A DNA stretch of 64,000 bases from Albidovulum marisflavi (GCF_025751435.1 NZ_JAOWKY010000001.1:1410001-1474000); one strand, 5' to 3'. Numbered from the stretch's first letter, positions 46,593 through 55,379 are shown. Notes: generated by a model not told the origin, from the letters alone. Numbers and translations: made by a program.

Positions 46593-46898
46593 ATGGCGGA
46601 GGCCAATGCGCGCATTCGCCTGGACAAATGGCTATGGCAGGCCCGGTTCTTCAAGAGCCGGACCCTTGCTGCCGGGCGCGTATGTGCCGGCGCCGTGCGG
46701 GTGAACGGTGAACGGGCATCGAAACCCGCGCACCCCATTGCCGCTGGGGATGTGCTGACCTTTGCCCAGGGCGGCGCCGTCCGGGTCGTACGGGTGCTTG
46801 CCATCGGGGCGCGACGCGGCCCCGCGGCGGAAGCCCGTCTGCTTTACGACGATCTGGATGCCCCGGCTGCGCACGGCGAAGACGCCGGGCAGGAATGA
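46593..46898 (+). CDS. S4 domain RNA-binding protein (Hsp15-like)
   Basis: Cytoplasmic protein of 101 residues with the S4 fold: RLDKWLWQARFFKSRTLAA, VRVNGERASKPAHPIAAGD and LTFAQGGAVRVVRVLAIG. It resembles Hsp15 (HslR), which binds stalled 50S subunits with nascent chains. The gene starts 4 bases after the Suv3-like helicase stop, which suggests linked RNA or ribosome rescue function. The tail is acidic (DAPAAHGEDAGQE). The ATG at 46593 is the natural start after the ACGCG spacer. Confidence 0.88.
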   Translation: MAEANARIRLDKWLWQARFFKSRTLAAGRVCAGAVRVNGERASKPAHPIAAGDVLTFAQGGAVRVVRVLAIGARRGPAAEARLLYDDLDAPAAHGEDAGQE

Positions 46899-47012
46899 TT
46901 TCCCGCCAGCGTCGCGCAACTGCGAAGGACAGACTTTCCGGTGCCGCCGGTCTTGAATGATCCGCGGCGTGGGGCTAGGTAGCGACTGCAATCCAAGCCT
47001 CGGGGTCCGCCC

Positions 47013-47351
47013 ATGACCTATGTCGTGACCGACAACTGTATCGCCTGCAAATACACCGACTGCGTCGAAGTCTGTCCTGTGGACTGCTTCTACGAAGGCG
47101 AGAACATGCTGGTCATCCACCCTGACGAATGCATCGACTGTGGCGTCTGCGAACCGGAATGCCCGGCCGACGCGATCCGGCCCGATACCGAGCCCGACAT
47201 GGAAGAGTGGGTCGAGTTCAACCGCAAGTATTCCGAGATGTGGCCGGTGATCACGCAACGCAAGGATCCTCTGCCCGAGGCGGAAGAGCGCGACGGCGAA
47301 GCCGACAAGCGCAGCAAGTATTTCTCGGAAGCGGCTGGCAGCGGGGACTGA
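47013..47351 (+). CDS. fdxA: Ferredoxin FdxA (7Fe-8S)
   Basis: Electron carrier of 112 residues with one [3Fe-4S] and one [4Fe-4S] cluster. The first cluster motif is [20 protein letters not shown], and the second is [16 protein letters not shown], with the usual cysteine spacing. The C-terminal extension ([18 protein letters not shown]) is typical of alphaproteobacterial FdxA. The gene is 114 bases after the S4 gene, and the arrangement helicase-S4-fdxA-carD is common in Rhodobacteraceae. A strong terminator follows. Physiological partners are not identified. Confidence 0.96.
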   Translation: MTYVVTDNCIACKYTDCVEVCPVDCFYEGENMLVIHPDECIDCGVCEPECPADAIRPDTEPDMEEWVEFNRKYSEMWPVITQRKDPLPEAEERDGEADKRSKYFSEAAGSGD

Positions 47352-47394
47352 TCTCCCCGAATCGTTCCATTGATTCGGTGGACGGAATCGCCAA

Positions 47395-47419
47395 AATGCG
47401 ACATTATGCATGTCGCATT
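47395..47419. promoter_or_regulatory. Perfect 10-base inverted repeat between fdxA and its terminator
   Basis: Arms AATGCGACAT (47395-47404) and ATGTCGCATT (47410-47419) surround a 5-base centre, TATGC. The symmetry and AT-rich centre suggest a dimeric regulator site or a stable hairpin. It lies 44 bases after the fdxA stop. No known regulator is matched with confidence. Confidence 0.45.
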
Positions 47420-47430
47420 CGAACTATGAT

Positions 47431-47466
47431 CGGGGGCGCCCCCCTTTTTTCGGGGGCGGTTTTCTG
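47431..47466 (+). terminator. Intrinsic terminator after fdxA
   Basis: Two alternative GC hairpins overlap here: a short self-complementary GGGGGCGCCCCC followed by TTTTTT, and a larger one with CGCCCCC and GGGGGCG around an 8-base loop, followed by GTTTTC. Either gives a strong factor-independent terminator that separates fdxA from carD. Confidence 0.75.
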
Positions 47467-47505
47467 TTATATTGCTGTCACAAAGAACGAGGATGCCCAA
47501 AGCCT

Positions 47506-47586
47506 CCGCAGAGATGTGAACTGCGGCGGCTTTCGATCCGCTGTCGCTCTGCCCAGTCCGAAATCCTGTTTCGGAGAGGTTTTTTT
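47506..47586 (+). ncRNA. Candidate structured leader or small RNA upstream of carD
   Basis: Hairpin 1: CCGCAG (47506-47511) with CTGCGG (47521-47526). Hairpin 2: CCGAAA (47558-47563) with TTTCGG (47569-47574), then AGAGG and seven T (47580-47586). A TTATAT stretch near 47467 could be a -10 element. This looks like an intrinsic terminator ending a short RNA or an attenuator ahead of carD. It is an inference from base pairing, not a match to a named family. Confidence 0.35.
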
Positions 47587-47620
47587 CGCTCAACGCGGAT
47601 CCTTTGCGAGGAAGAACTGA

Positions 47621-48130
47621 ATGACCAAGACCAAGAAGACCGATTTTCGGCCCGATGACTTTGTGGTCTATCCCGCCCATGGCGTGGGCAAGATCATGTC
47701 GATCGAAGAGCAGGAAATTGCCGGCCTGAAGCTCGAACTGTTCGTCATCTCGTTCGAGAAGGACAAGATGACGCTGCGTGTGCCCACGCACAAGGCAACC
47801 GAAATCGGCATGCGTCAGCTTTCGACCCCCGACGTGGTCAGCAAGGCGCTTGAAACGCTGAAGGGCAAGGCCAAGGTCAAGCGCGCCATGTGGTCGCGCC
47901 GCGCCCAGGAATACGAACAGAAGATCAACTCGGGCGATCTTCTGTCCATCGCGGAAGTGGTGCGCGACTTGCACCGCACCGATGATCAGCGCGAACAGTC
48001 CTATTCCGAACGTCAGCTTTACGAAGCTGCGCTTGAGCGACTGACCCGCGAAGTCGCGGCCGTGTCCGGCGTGGACGAGGCGGGCGCGCAAAAGAAGGTC
48101 GACGACGTCCTTCTGTCGCGCGCGGCCTGA
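47621..48130 (+). CDS. carD: CarD family transcription regulator
   Basis: RNA polymerase-binding protein of 169 residues that stabilises open promoter complexes; in Rhodobacter, CarD is a major global activator. The N-terminal RNAP-interaction domain has FRPDDFVVYPAHGVGKI, and the C-terminal part has AKRAMWSRRAQEYEQKI and LHRTDDQREQSYSERQLYE. Length is typical. A terminator-like leader hairpin (47558-47586) lies 35 bases upstream, and the GGAAG site precedes the ATG. A terminator follows its stop. Confidence 0.95.
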   Translation: MTKTKKTDFRPDDFVVYPAHGVGKIMSIEEQEIAGLKLELFVISFEKDKMTLRVPTHKATEIGMRQLSTPDVVSKALETLKGKAKVKRAMWSRRAQEYEQKINSGDLLSIAEVVRDLHRTDDQREQSYSERQLYEAALERLTREVAAVSGVDEAGAQKKVDDVLLSRAA

Positions 48131-48158
48131 CCACACCAGGATCAAAGATACCTTTCGA

Positions 48159-48185
48159 ACGCGGCCTTTCGGGGCCGCGTTTTCA
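48159..48185 (+). terminator. Terminator after carD, shared with the Kef-type antiporter
   Basis: AACGCGGCC and GGGGCCGCGTT arms with a TTTC loop, followed by TTTC on the + strand. It begins 29 bases after the carD stop and reaches the end of the convergent kef gene. Confidence 0.85.
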
Positions 48186-50090
48186 TTCTTCGTCGACGTG
48201 GCCTTGTTCCGCTTCGCGGTCCTCGGACTTGCGTTCTGACGACTTGGGTTCACGCGCCTTCGCGAATTGCGCCATCAAGGTCGCCTCAAGATCCCGGTTC
48301 AGCGCCTTTGCCCGTGCGACATATTCCGGGTTGCGCTCGTTCGGTACACCGGGCTTCCACAGCGTAGCAAGGTCGCGCACCGCCTCTCGGTCGAGCTTGT
48401 AGAACAACGCCTGAAGCTCGTGCGCTTCGTAGTCGGATAGACCCATGTTCTCAAGAACATAGCGGCCCATCCTCAGGCTCGAGTCGAAGTGTTCCCGGAC
48501 GATGTCATTCGCCCCTGCACGATAAAGCTCATAGACGTTTTCCCTGTCGCGCGCGCGGGCGATGATGTGAAGGTCGGGGCGCTGACGTCTTGCGTAGCGG
48601 ACGATCTGGATGTTGGCAGAGGGGTCGTCCATGCAGGCGACCAGTACCCGCGCCTCTGTCAGACCGGCGGCCTTGAGCAACTCTGGCCGGGTCGGATCGC
48701 CGACATAGCCCTTGAACCCGAAATGCCGCAACAACTGTACGGTTTTCAGATCGTGGTCGATGACCGTGGTCTTAAAACCCGAATTCGTAACCATGCGGTT
48801 GACGACCTGACCGTAGCGGCCGACCCCGGCTATGATGATGGGCTGTTGATCGTCGATCTCGTCGTCCTTGACCGGCGCTGTGTCATCGCCCAGCTTGCGC
48901 GCCAGCACATCGTGCAGGATGAAGAAAAGCGGCGTGACCAACATGGACATCGCGATGACCAGCAGCAGGGTCTGGGCCAGTTCGGTGCCGATGATGCGCT
49001 GCTTCAGCGTGAAGGCCACCAGGACGAAGCCGAATTCACCTGCTTGGGCAAGGCCCAGCGTGAACAGCCACTTGTTCCGGCCCTTCATCTTGAAAACCAG
49101 TGCCAGCACGAACAGGACCGCCCCCTTGACCAGCACCAGCGCAAGGGTCATGCCCATGATGGTCAATGGCCGGTCGAACAGGACGCCAAAGTCGATTCCG
49201 GCCCCAACCGTGATGAAGAAAAGCCCCAGCAGCAGCCCCTTGAAGGGTGCCACGTCGCTTTCCAGTTCGTGCCGGAACTCGGAGTTGGCAAGCACGACGC
49301 CGGCGAGGAAGGTGCCGAGCGCGGGTGACAGTCCGACCAAAAGCATGAGCGAGGCAATCGACACGACGATCATCAGCGCGAAGGCGGTGTGAATTTCCCG
49401 CAGCCGGGCGCCATGAACGAAGCGGTACATCGGCCGGACCAGATAGTGCCCGCCCGCGACCGTCGCCACGACCGCCCCGAACGTGACAAGCGTGACACCC
49501 CAACCCGGCAGGCTTTCGATCAGGCTTTGCGCGGCGTGGCCCGCTCCGTCTTCGGCATGCGCGATCGCACGCGCGCCGGGAAGCGCCAGAAGCGGCAGAA
49601 ACGCCAGGATCGGGATGACCGCGATATCCTGCATCAGAAGCACGGCAAAGGCGTTGCGCCCTCCGGCGGTCTGCATCAGTTTCTTTTCCGATAGCGTCTG
49701 CAACACGATCGCGGTCGAGGACAGCGACAGCGTCAGCCCTACGGCGAAGGAAATGCGCAGGTCGTAGCCCAGGGCCTGACCGCCCATGGTGATCAGGAAG
49801 GTCGTGAGCACGATTTGCATCCCGCCCAGCCCCAGAAGCTTGTTGCGCATGGCCCAAAGCGCCCTCGGTTCAAGCTCCAGCCCGATCAGGAACAGCATCA
49901 TCACGACGCCAAATTCGGCGAAGTGTTGCAGATCCTGCGTTTCCGAGCCGACGAGGCCTAGAACGGGGCCGATCAGAATGCCGGCCGCAAGATAGCCAAG
50001 CACAGACCCGAGCCCCAGCCGCGAGGCGATGGGAACCGCTATGACCATCGTGATCAGATACAGCGTAGCCTGGAACAGAAAGCCTTCCAT
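48183..50090 (-). CDS. Monovalent cation:proton antiporter-2 (KefB/KefC-like)
   Basis: CPA2-family potassium efflux/proton antiporter of 635 residues in the inner membrane. It begins with about twelve hydrophobic segments including FLIGLELEPRALW and ALGTFLAGVVLANSEFRHELE, then a cytoplasmic RCK/TrkA-N domain with IIAGVGRYGQVVNRM. The C-terminal tail is charged (SSERKSEDREAEQGHVDEE). The Kef type is regulated by NAD(H) and glutathione adducts in E. coli; no KefF or KefG ancillary gene is adjacent. It ends at the terminator shared with carD, and an Lrp-type gene lies 7 bases upstream on the same strand. Confidence 0.93.
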   Translation of the reverse strand: MEGFLFQATLYLITMVIAVPIASRLGLGSVLGYLAAGILIGPVLGLVGSETQDLQHFAEFGVVMMLFLIGLELEPRALWAMRNKLLGLGGMQIVLTTFLITMGGQALGYDLRISFAVGLTLSLSSTAIVLQTLSEKKLMQTAGGRNAFAVLLMQDIAVIPILAFLPLLALPGARAIAHAEDGAGHAAQSLIESLPGWGVTLVTFGAVVATVAGGHYLVRPMYRFVHGARLREIHTAFALMIVVSIASLMLLVGLSPALGTFLAGVVLANSEFRHELESDVAPFKGLLLGLFFITVGAGIDFGVLFDRPLTIMGMTLALVLVKGAVLFVLALVFKMKGRNKWLFTLGLAQAGEFGFVLVAFTLKQRIIGTELAQTLLLVIAMSMLVTPLFFILHDVLARKLGDDTAPVKDDEIDDQQPIIIAGVGRYGQVVNRMVTNSGFKTTVIDHDLKTVQLLRHFGFKGYVGDPTRPELLKAAGLTEARVLVACMDDPSANIQIVRYARRQRPDLHIIARARDRENVYELYRAGANDIVREHFDSSLRMGRYVLENMGLSDYEAHELQALFYKLDREAVRDLATLWKPGVPNERNPEYVARAKALNRDLEATLMAQFAKAREPKSSERKSEDREAEQGHVDEE

Positions 50091-50097
50091 GATCCTC

Positions 50098-50571
50098 TCA
50101 GACGGGCAGGGGGGCGTCGGGTTTGAATTGATCCATTACGATCTGACTTTCCACCCGCGCGACCGCAGGTTGGGCAAGCAGGACCTGATGGATAAGCCGG
50201 TTGAGGGCGCCAAGATCCTCACAGTAGACACGCAGAAGGTAGTCCGCCTCCCCCGTCAGGGTCCAGGCAGAGATGATCTCTGGTTGGGTCTCGACGACGC
50301 GGGAAAAGGCGATCGCCGTCTCGGTTCCATGGCGCGCCATCTGGACCCGGATGAAGGCCTGGACCGAGAGCCCCAGTCTGGCCGGGTCCAGCCGGGCAGC
50401 GTAGCCAGAGATCAAACCCTCTGCCTCAAGCCGCTGGCGCCGCCGCCCGGCCTGGCTTGGGGAAAGATTCAGCGCCTCGCCCAGTTCCTGCGCCGTCAGA
50501 TGGGCGTCGCGCTGAAGCGCGGCAAGGAGCCGGGAATCCGTTTCATCAAGGCTTATGCGTGGATTTTGCAT
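50098..50571 (-). CDS. Lrp/AsnC family transcription regulator
   Basis: DNA-binding regulator of 157 residues. The N-terminal winged helix has LDETDSRLLAALQRDAHLT and ALNLSPSQAGRRRQRLEAEG (recognition region), and the C-terminal RAM/ACT-like domain has EIISAWTLTGEADYLLRVYCEDL. The chosen ATG at 50571 starts MQNPRISLDE. It is divergent from hppD with a 118-base gap, so it very likely controls tyrosine/phenylalanine catabolism. The Kef-type gene follows after 7 bases and may be cotranscribed. Confidence 0.93.
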   Translation of the reverse strand: MQNPRISLDETDSRLLAALQRDAHLTAQELGEALNLSPSQAGRRRQRLEAEGLISGYAARLDPARLGLSVQAFIRVQMARHGTETAIAFSRVVETQPEIISAWTLTGEADYLLRVYCEDLGALNRLIHQVLLAQPAVARVESQIVMDQFKPDAPLPV

Positions 50572-50689
50572 TTGCTTGCAGTGTAGTGCGTGATTTGCGC
50601 GTGATACCAGCAAAATATCATTACAAAGGCGCAACATTCGCGTGACGAGTGCGATACTTTTTCCTGACCGCGAGCAGGAGGCGCAAATC
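50572..50689. promoter_or_regulatory. Divergent control region between the Lrp-type gene and hppD
   Basis: This 118-base AT-richer gap must hold both promoters and the binding sites of the Lrp-type regulator. An imperfect repeat of TGATTTGCGCGTGATA and a nearby AAATATCATTAC stretch are the best candidate sites. A clear AGGAGG site of hppD ends at about 50681. No perfect palindrome was found. Confidence 0.5.
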
Positions 50690-51784
50690 ATGGGCCCATT
50701 TCCACATTCCGCACCGAAGTCAGTCATTTCGACGGCGAACCCAGCGGGCACGGATGGCTTCGAGTTCGTCGAGTTCGCCAGCCCCGAACCTGACGAACTG
50801 CGGCGGCTTTTCGCCCGCATGGGATATGAACTTGTCGGCCGCCATCGGTCGAAGGCGATCGAGCTTTGGCAGCAGGGCGACATCACCTACATCCTGAACG
50901 CCGAACCGGGAAGCTTCGCTGCTGATTTCGTGGCGCAGCATGGGCCCTGTGCGCCCGCGATGGGGTGGCGGGTCGTCGATGCGCGTCATGCCTTCCGGCA
51001 TGCGGTCGCCCTTGGCGCCGAGCCCTACGAAGGCGATGACAAGGCGATGAACGTGCCGGCCATCCGCGGCATCGGCGGTTCCCTGATCTACTTCATCGAC
51101 CGGTATTACGAAACGTCCCCCTACAACGAGGAATTCGACTGGCTGCAGAAGTCCAAGCCGGAGGGCGTCGGGTTCTACTACCTCGATCACCTGACCCACA
51201 ACGTCCGCAAGGGCAACATGGACAAGTGGTTCAGGTTCTACAGCGATCTGTTCAACTTCAAGGAAATCCGGTTCTTCGACATCAAGGGCAAGTACACGGG
51301 GCTGTTTTCGCGTGCGCTGACATCGCCCTGCGGGCGCATCCGGATCCCCATCAACGAGGACCGGGGCGAGAAGGGGCAGATCGTCGAATACCTCCGCCGC
51401 TACAAGGGCGAGGGCATTCAGCACATCGCCGTCGGGACCGAGGACATCTACGCCTCGACGGACGAGATTCATGGTCGTGGGCTGCGCTTCATGCCGAAAC
51501 CACCGATGAGCTACTACGAGATGAGCCATGAGCGGGTCGTCGGGCACGAAGAGCCGGTCGATCGCCTGGCAAAGCACGGCATTCTGATTGATGGCGAGGG
51601 CGTCGTCGACGGTGGCGAAACCAGGATCCTGCTTCAGATATTCTCAAGAACCGTGATCGGTCCGATCTTCTTCGAGTTCATCCAGCGCAAGGGTGACGAG
51701 GGTTTCGGTGAAGGCAATTTCAAGGCGCTTTTTGAATCGATCGAAGCCGACCAGATCGCGCGAGGTGTCCTGAAGACGGTTTAA
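50690..51784 (+). CDS. hppD: 4-hydroxyphenylpyruvate dioxygenase
   Basis: Non-heme iron(II) enzyme of tyrosine degradation that makes homogentisate (EC 1.13.11.27). The 364 residues match the family. The iron ligands are histidines in YYLDHLTHNV and GIQHIAVGTED, and a glutamate in IFFEFIQRKGDEGFGEGNF. CAGGAGG precedes the ATG at 50690. It is divergent from a Lrp-type regulator, the usual arrangement for tyrosine catabolic genes. hmgA and maiA/fahA, the next steps, are not in the window. Confidence 0.97.
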   Translation: MGPFPHSAPKSVISTANPAGTDGFEFVEFASPEPDELRRLFARMGYELVGRHRSKAIELWQQGDITYILNAEPGSFAADFVAQHGPCAPAMGWRVVDARHAFRHAVALGAEPYEGDDKAMNVPAIRGIGGSLIYFIDRYYETSPYNEEFDWLQKSKPEGVGFYYLDHLTHNVRKGNMDKWFRFYSDLFNFKEIRFFDIKGKYTGLFSRALTSPCGRIRIPINEDRGEKGQIVEYLRRYKGEGIQHIAVGTEDIYASTDEIHGRGLRFMPKPPMSYYEMSHERVVGHEEPVDRLAKHGILIDGEGVVDGGETRILLQIFSRTVIGPIFFEFIQRKGDEGFGEGNFKALFESIEADQIARGVLKTV

Positions 51785-51858
51785 GGGAAAGACCAGCGCC
51801 CTGGAAAAGGACGCCCCCAACCCTTTCGGGGAAATCATCGATTTTTCAGTCGTAAGGG

Positions 51859-54525
51859 TCAGCTCTTGCTGGTCATCTTCAGGACATGCGTCTTGCCGCC
51901 CTTGATATAGGCCAGCTGTCCGTCCCCGATCGCGGAAACCTTGCCCCCGTCCAGCTTGTCACCAACTGAAACGTTGAGGATCTTGCCTCTTGAAGTGCGC
52001 ACAAGCGCGTGCCGCTTCGAAGCGGGGCCGAAGATCCCGATCAGGCTTAGTTCGCCAAGGTCGATTCCGTTGGCGATGGTGGCCTGCTTGGCGACATTTG
52101 CCTTCGTGGGGATGTCGGGCGCGGCCGAAACCGGTTCCGGCTCGTCTATCTCATCTGCGGCGACGCTGGCCGTGGCCGTTGCCGAGGACTCCGCCAGGGC
52201 CGCGGCCAGCGCTGCCTCGACCGCGCGATTGTCGACCGCGGCATTCAGCCTCGCGGGGCGTGCCGTGGGGCTGGGCGAGGTCGCGACCGCATAGCGGGAC
52301 GCGGTCACGACGGGTGCGGGTGGGGCTTCCGCAGCCGCGGTTTCCACAGCGGCGGGCCGCGCCAAGGGCTGGCGCGCCGCTGTGACCGGGTCGGGCGGTA
52401 CGGCGGATTCGGCCGAAGCCTCATCCACGGTCGCCGGTTCGTTGCCGGGTTCTGCGGCGGGTTCGGTGGGCGGCACGATGGCGGCCGGGCGTGCGACCGG
52501 GCGTTTCTTCGCCGTTGCTGGATCAAGCGGTTCGGGCACGGATTCCGTGTCGTCCGGGGTCGGCTGCGCCCCGGCAAGGTCGGTGGCCGGCTGGGCCTCC
52601 TGCGCATCAGGTTCTTGTGACGGCACTGCCGCTTCGGCGGTCGAGACCGCCAGCGCCTCGATGGCGGCGGGGCGTCTGGGCGGTGCGTTCTCGGGCTTGC
52701 CGGCATAGAGGATGATTCCCTCGCGCGTGCGCACACCCTCGGCAGTGGGGACGACGTCGCCATCCGCATCAAACCGCTGAAGCGAGCCGAAGGCCACCGG
52801 CTCGGACGGGGTGTCCGGCGCCGGATCCGCGCCCGCGACGGCGGTTTCTTCCAAGGGGGCGGGCAGAACGCCTGCAACCGCGCTTTCAGGGGCGGCGTCC
52901 GGTCTGCCGACAGGCGCGTCCGGCGCGGGCTTCGCGCCAAGCGACGGCGTCAGAGCCGGAAGGTCTGGCCCGGGCTCGTCCGTGGGTACCGGCGCCGAGC
53001 CAGCCATCTCGGGGGTGGGCGCGTCCGGCTCCGTCTGGGCTTGGCCGGAATCCATCGGCGTGGCCCCGACCGGTTGGTTTTCCTCGCTGATCGCTTGCGG
53101 CGCAGAGCCATCCTCGGTTGCCGCGAGGGGCGCCGAGGCGACGACTTCGGCCTGGGAAGAGGATTCTGACTGCGCGTCGAAGTACCACCACCAAAGACCA
53201 ACGACGCCTGCGAACAGGACTGCCGCTGCCGCGGTCGCGTTGCGCAGATGACGACGGTTCGCGCGCTGGCGCGCCTCTTGCTCTGCTTTGCCTACGGGGG
53301 CGCGAACCCGGTCCAGCGCGCGCATCAGCGTGCCGCCAGCGGCAATCGCGTCCTCGTGCGAAAGCGGGGGCATCGGCGCGGCGCGCAAGGGCGATGCCGC
53401 CGGGGGCAGCGGACGAGCGGGATTGGAAGCCCTTCGCGTCGAAGCGGGCGTCGCCGCGCCAGTGGCCATCTGGATGCGCGATGTGATGCTCTCAAGGCGC
53501 GTCGCGCCGCCTATGGCAAGGCTTGGCGAACGATGCGACGTGAAACCGGGCGCGGTACCGCTGTCTTCAGCGGGCGTTTCGCCCGTCTCCTCATCGGTGG
53601 CCATCGGCGGTGTTTCGATCCACTCGTCGGCATTTTCCGGGAAGATGTCACCATCTTCGGAAAGCTCAACATTGGTGAATGGAGCCTCGTCCTCGACGGG
53701 TTCTTGATCCTCGGGGGAGGCGGTCGAGTCTTCCGGGCTCGGGTTGGCTTCGTCGGCACGGTCAGCCGGTTCAACTGCTGACAGTGCCGGTTCGGGCTGT
53801 GATCCGGTTTCGGCGATCGGCGCGTCGGCAGCCGCGTCGGTGTCCTCCAGGTGTTCCGGTCCCGGTTCAGGTTCTGGTGTGACGTCCGGGGCTTGCGGAG
53901 TCGCCTCCGCTTCGGGCGCCACTTCCAGGTTCTCTGGGGCCGCCTCGGGCGCGGCCTCGACCGGTCCGGCATCAAGCGGCGGGAAGGGGGTGCGTACCGG
54001 CTGCTGGTCGCGATCAAGCCGCGCGCCGTTTGGCAAGTGGGCCGACTGCCGCTTGCTTGGGCCGAAGTACGGCTCGCCCTCGAACTGCCCCTCCGCGGGG
54101 CAGGTCACGAAGGATACCGGTGCGAATTCGAACTCTTCGGCAAAGCCCTCGGCCTCGTCCAACGTCATGCGCGCGACGACTGCGACCTGCACATTAGGCC
54201 CCTTGCCGGACCAGTCGAAGACCAGTTCCTCGACGCGGTACGGCGTGCAGCCCTCAAGTGCAGCTTCGATCTGCTTGCGACGGCTCGCCTTGTCGGGCCC
54301 CGGTGCATCGATGTTGGCATAAAGGATCTGGCTTGCCGGCAGGATCAGCTTGGTCTGCATGCCTTCCGGCGAAAGGGCCAGCGCCTTGGCCCTGAGATCG
54401 GCCATCCGCGCGGGCAGATCGGCCGCATCGGGGGCGACAGCACCCAAATGCATCCAGCCGTCTGCCGTCCTGGCAAGAAGGTCGATCCGTTCATCCGACA
54501 ACGAAAGCGCAAATCCGGGTTTCAT
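51859..54525 (-). CDS. Large membrane-anchored protein, GspL/PilM-like N-terminus and PilP/GspC-like C-terminus
   Basis: Protein of 888 residues with four parts. Residues 1-150 form a globular domain (SLSDERIDLLARTADGWMHL, IDAPGPDKASRRKQIEAALE, CTPYRVEELVFDWSGKGPNV), resembling actin-like inner-membrane proteins of type II secretion/type IV pili. Residues about 165-425 are acidic and proline/glutamate-rich. One transmembrane helix lies near 428-450 (AAAAVLFAGVVGLWWWYFDA). A second disordered region then leads to a C-terminal module (IGIFGPASKRHALVRTSRGK, VGDKLDGGKVSAIGDGQLAY) like the PilP/GspC periplasmic domain. It is a single gene, facing hppD. Function unknown; see findings. Confidence 0.75.
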   Translation of the reverse strand: MKPGFALSLSDERIDLLARTADGWMHLGAVAPDAADLPARMADLRAKALALSPEGMQTKLILPASQILYANIDAPGPDKASRRKQIEAALEGCTPYRVEELVFDWSGKGPNVQVAVVARMTLDEAEGFAEEFEFAPVSFVTCPAEGQFEGEPYFGPSKRQSAHLPNGARLDRDQQPVRTPFPPLDAGPVEAAPEAAPENLEVAPEAEATPQAPDVTPEPEPGPEHLEDTDAAADAPIAETGSQPEPALSAVEPADRADEANPSPEDSTASPEDQEPVEDEAPFTNVELSEDGDIFPENADEWIETPPMATDEETGETPAEDSGTAPGFTSHRSPSLAIGGATRLESITSRIQMATGAATPASTRRASNPARPLPPAASPLRAAPMPPLSHEDAIAAGGTLMRALDRVRAPVGKAEQEARQRANRRHLRNATAAAAVLFAGVVGLWWWYFDAQSESSSQAEVVASAPLAATEDGSAPQAISEENQPVGATPMDSGQAQTEPDAPTPEMAGSAPVPTDEPGPDLPALTPSLGAKPAPDAPVGRPDAAPESAVAGVLPAPLEETAVAGADPAPDTPSEPVAFGSLQRFDADGDVVPTAEGVRTREGIILYAGKPENAPPRRPAAIEALAVSTAEAAVPSQEPDAQEAQPATDLAGAQPTPDDTESVPEPLDPATAKKRPVARPAAIVPPTEPAAEPGNEPATVDEASAESAVPPDPVTAARQPLARPAAVETAAAEAPPAPVVTASRYAVATSPSPTARPARLNAAVDNRAVEAALAAALAESSATATASVAADEIDEPEPVSAAPDIPTKANVAKQATIANGIDLGELSLIGIFGPASKRHALVRTSRGKILNVSVGDKLDGGKVSAIGDGQLAYIKGGKTHVLKMTSKS

Positions 54526-54683
54526 GCCGAGCGTCTACCACTACTTCGCGGCCACCGGAACGGAGGGGCGCCGCAATTTCCTCCTAAAGCAGAAATCCGC
54601 CCATGGAAAGTGATGACGCCAAGGAATGGATTGCGGGATGCGTCCCATGGTCGACAATCCGGCATCGCCAACAGGAGGTTTTC

Positions 54684-55379
54684 ATGCGGATATTGCCCTT
54701 AGTCTTCTCGGCTCTTCTGATCGCGTCACCCGCGTTCGCGCAAGATGCGCCTTCGGTGATCTCCGTCACCGGCCAAGGAACGATCGCAGCCATGCCCGAC
54801 ATGGCGACCATCTCGCTTGGGGTTGCGACCAATGGCTCCACCGCACGCGAGGCGCTGGACGCCAACAGTGAAGCGATCGCTGCGGTCCTGTCCCGGTTGA
54901 CCGCCTCGGGCATCGCCGAAAAGGACATCCAGACCTCTGGCCTCTCGCTGGGGCCGGTCTACGATTATTCCTCGGCGAACGAGGGACGGGGGCCGAAGCT
55001 GACCGGGTTCCAGGCGTCGAACATGGTTACGGTCAAGGTGCGCGCGCTGAACGAACTGGGAGCGCTGCTCGATACGACGGTCGGCGAAGGGGCGAACACG
55101 ATCAACGGCGTCTTCTTCGGGCTGGAGGAATCTGACGCCAAGGCGGACGAGGCGCGACTTGCCGCCATGGCCGATGCGCGCCGCAAGGCCGAATTGCTGG
55201 CCGAGGCCGCAGACGTAAGGCTTGGCCGGATCGTCTCGATCAGCGAAGGCGGTGTGGCCATGCCCATGGGCGGAATGGGGGCTGTCGCCTTCGAGCGCGC
55301 CGCCGCGCCGGTGCCGATCGCGGAGGGCGAGGTCACGGTGTCCGCCAGCGTGTCGATCAGCTGGGAGATCGACCAGTAG
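54684..55379 (+). CDS. SIMPL domain (DUF541) periplasmic protein
   Basis: Exported protein of 231 residues. A signal peptide (MRILPLVFSALLIASPAFAQ) precedes the SIMPL domain: VISVTGQGTIAAMPDMATIS, then VKVRALNELGALLDT, and a late block AMADARRKAELLAEAADVRLG. This family (YggE, BP26) is linked to oxidative stress and signalling, with poorly defined chemistry. AGGAGG precedes the ATG at good spacing. Divergent from the 888-residue gene by 158 bases and convergent with metY. Confidence 0.9.
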   Translation: MRILPLVFSALLIASPAFAQDAPSVISVTGQGTIAAMPDMATISLGVATNGSTAREALDANSEAIAAVLSRLTASGIAEKDIQTSGLSLGPVYDYSSANEGRGPKLTGFQASNMVTVKVRALNELGALLDTTVGEGANTINGVFFGLEESDAKADEARLAAMADARRKAELLAEAADVRLGRIVSISEGGVAMPMGGMGAVAFERAAAPVPIAEGEVTVSASVSISWEIDQ

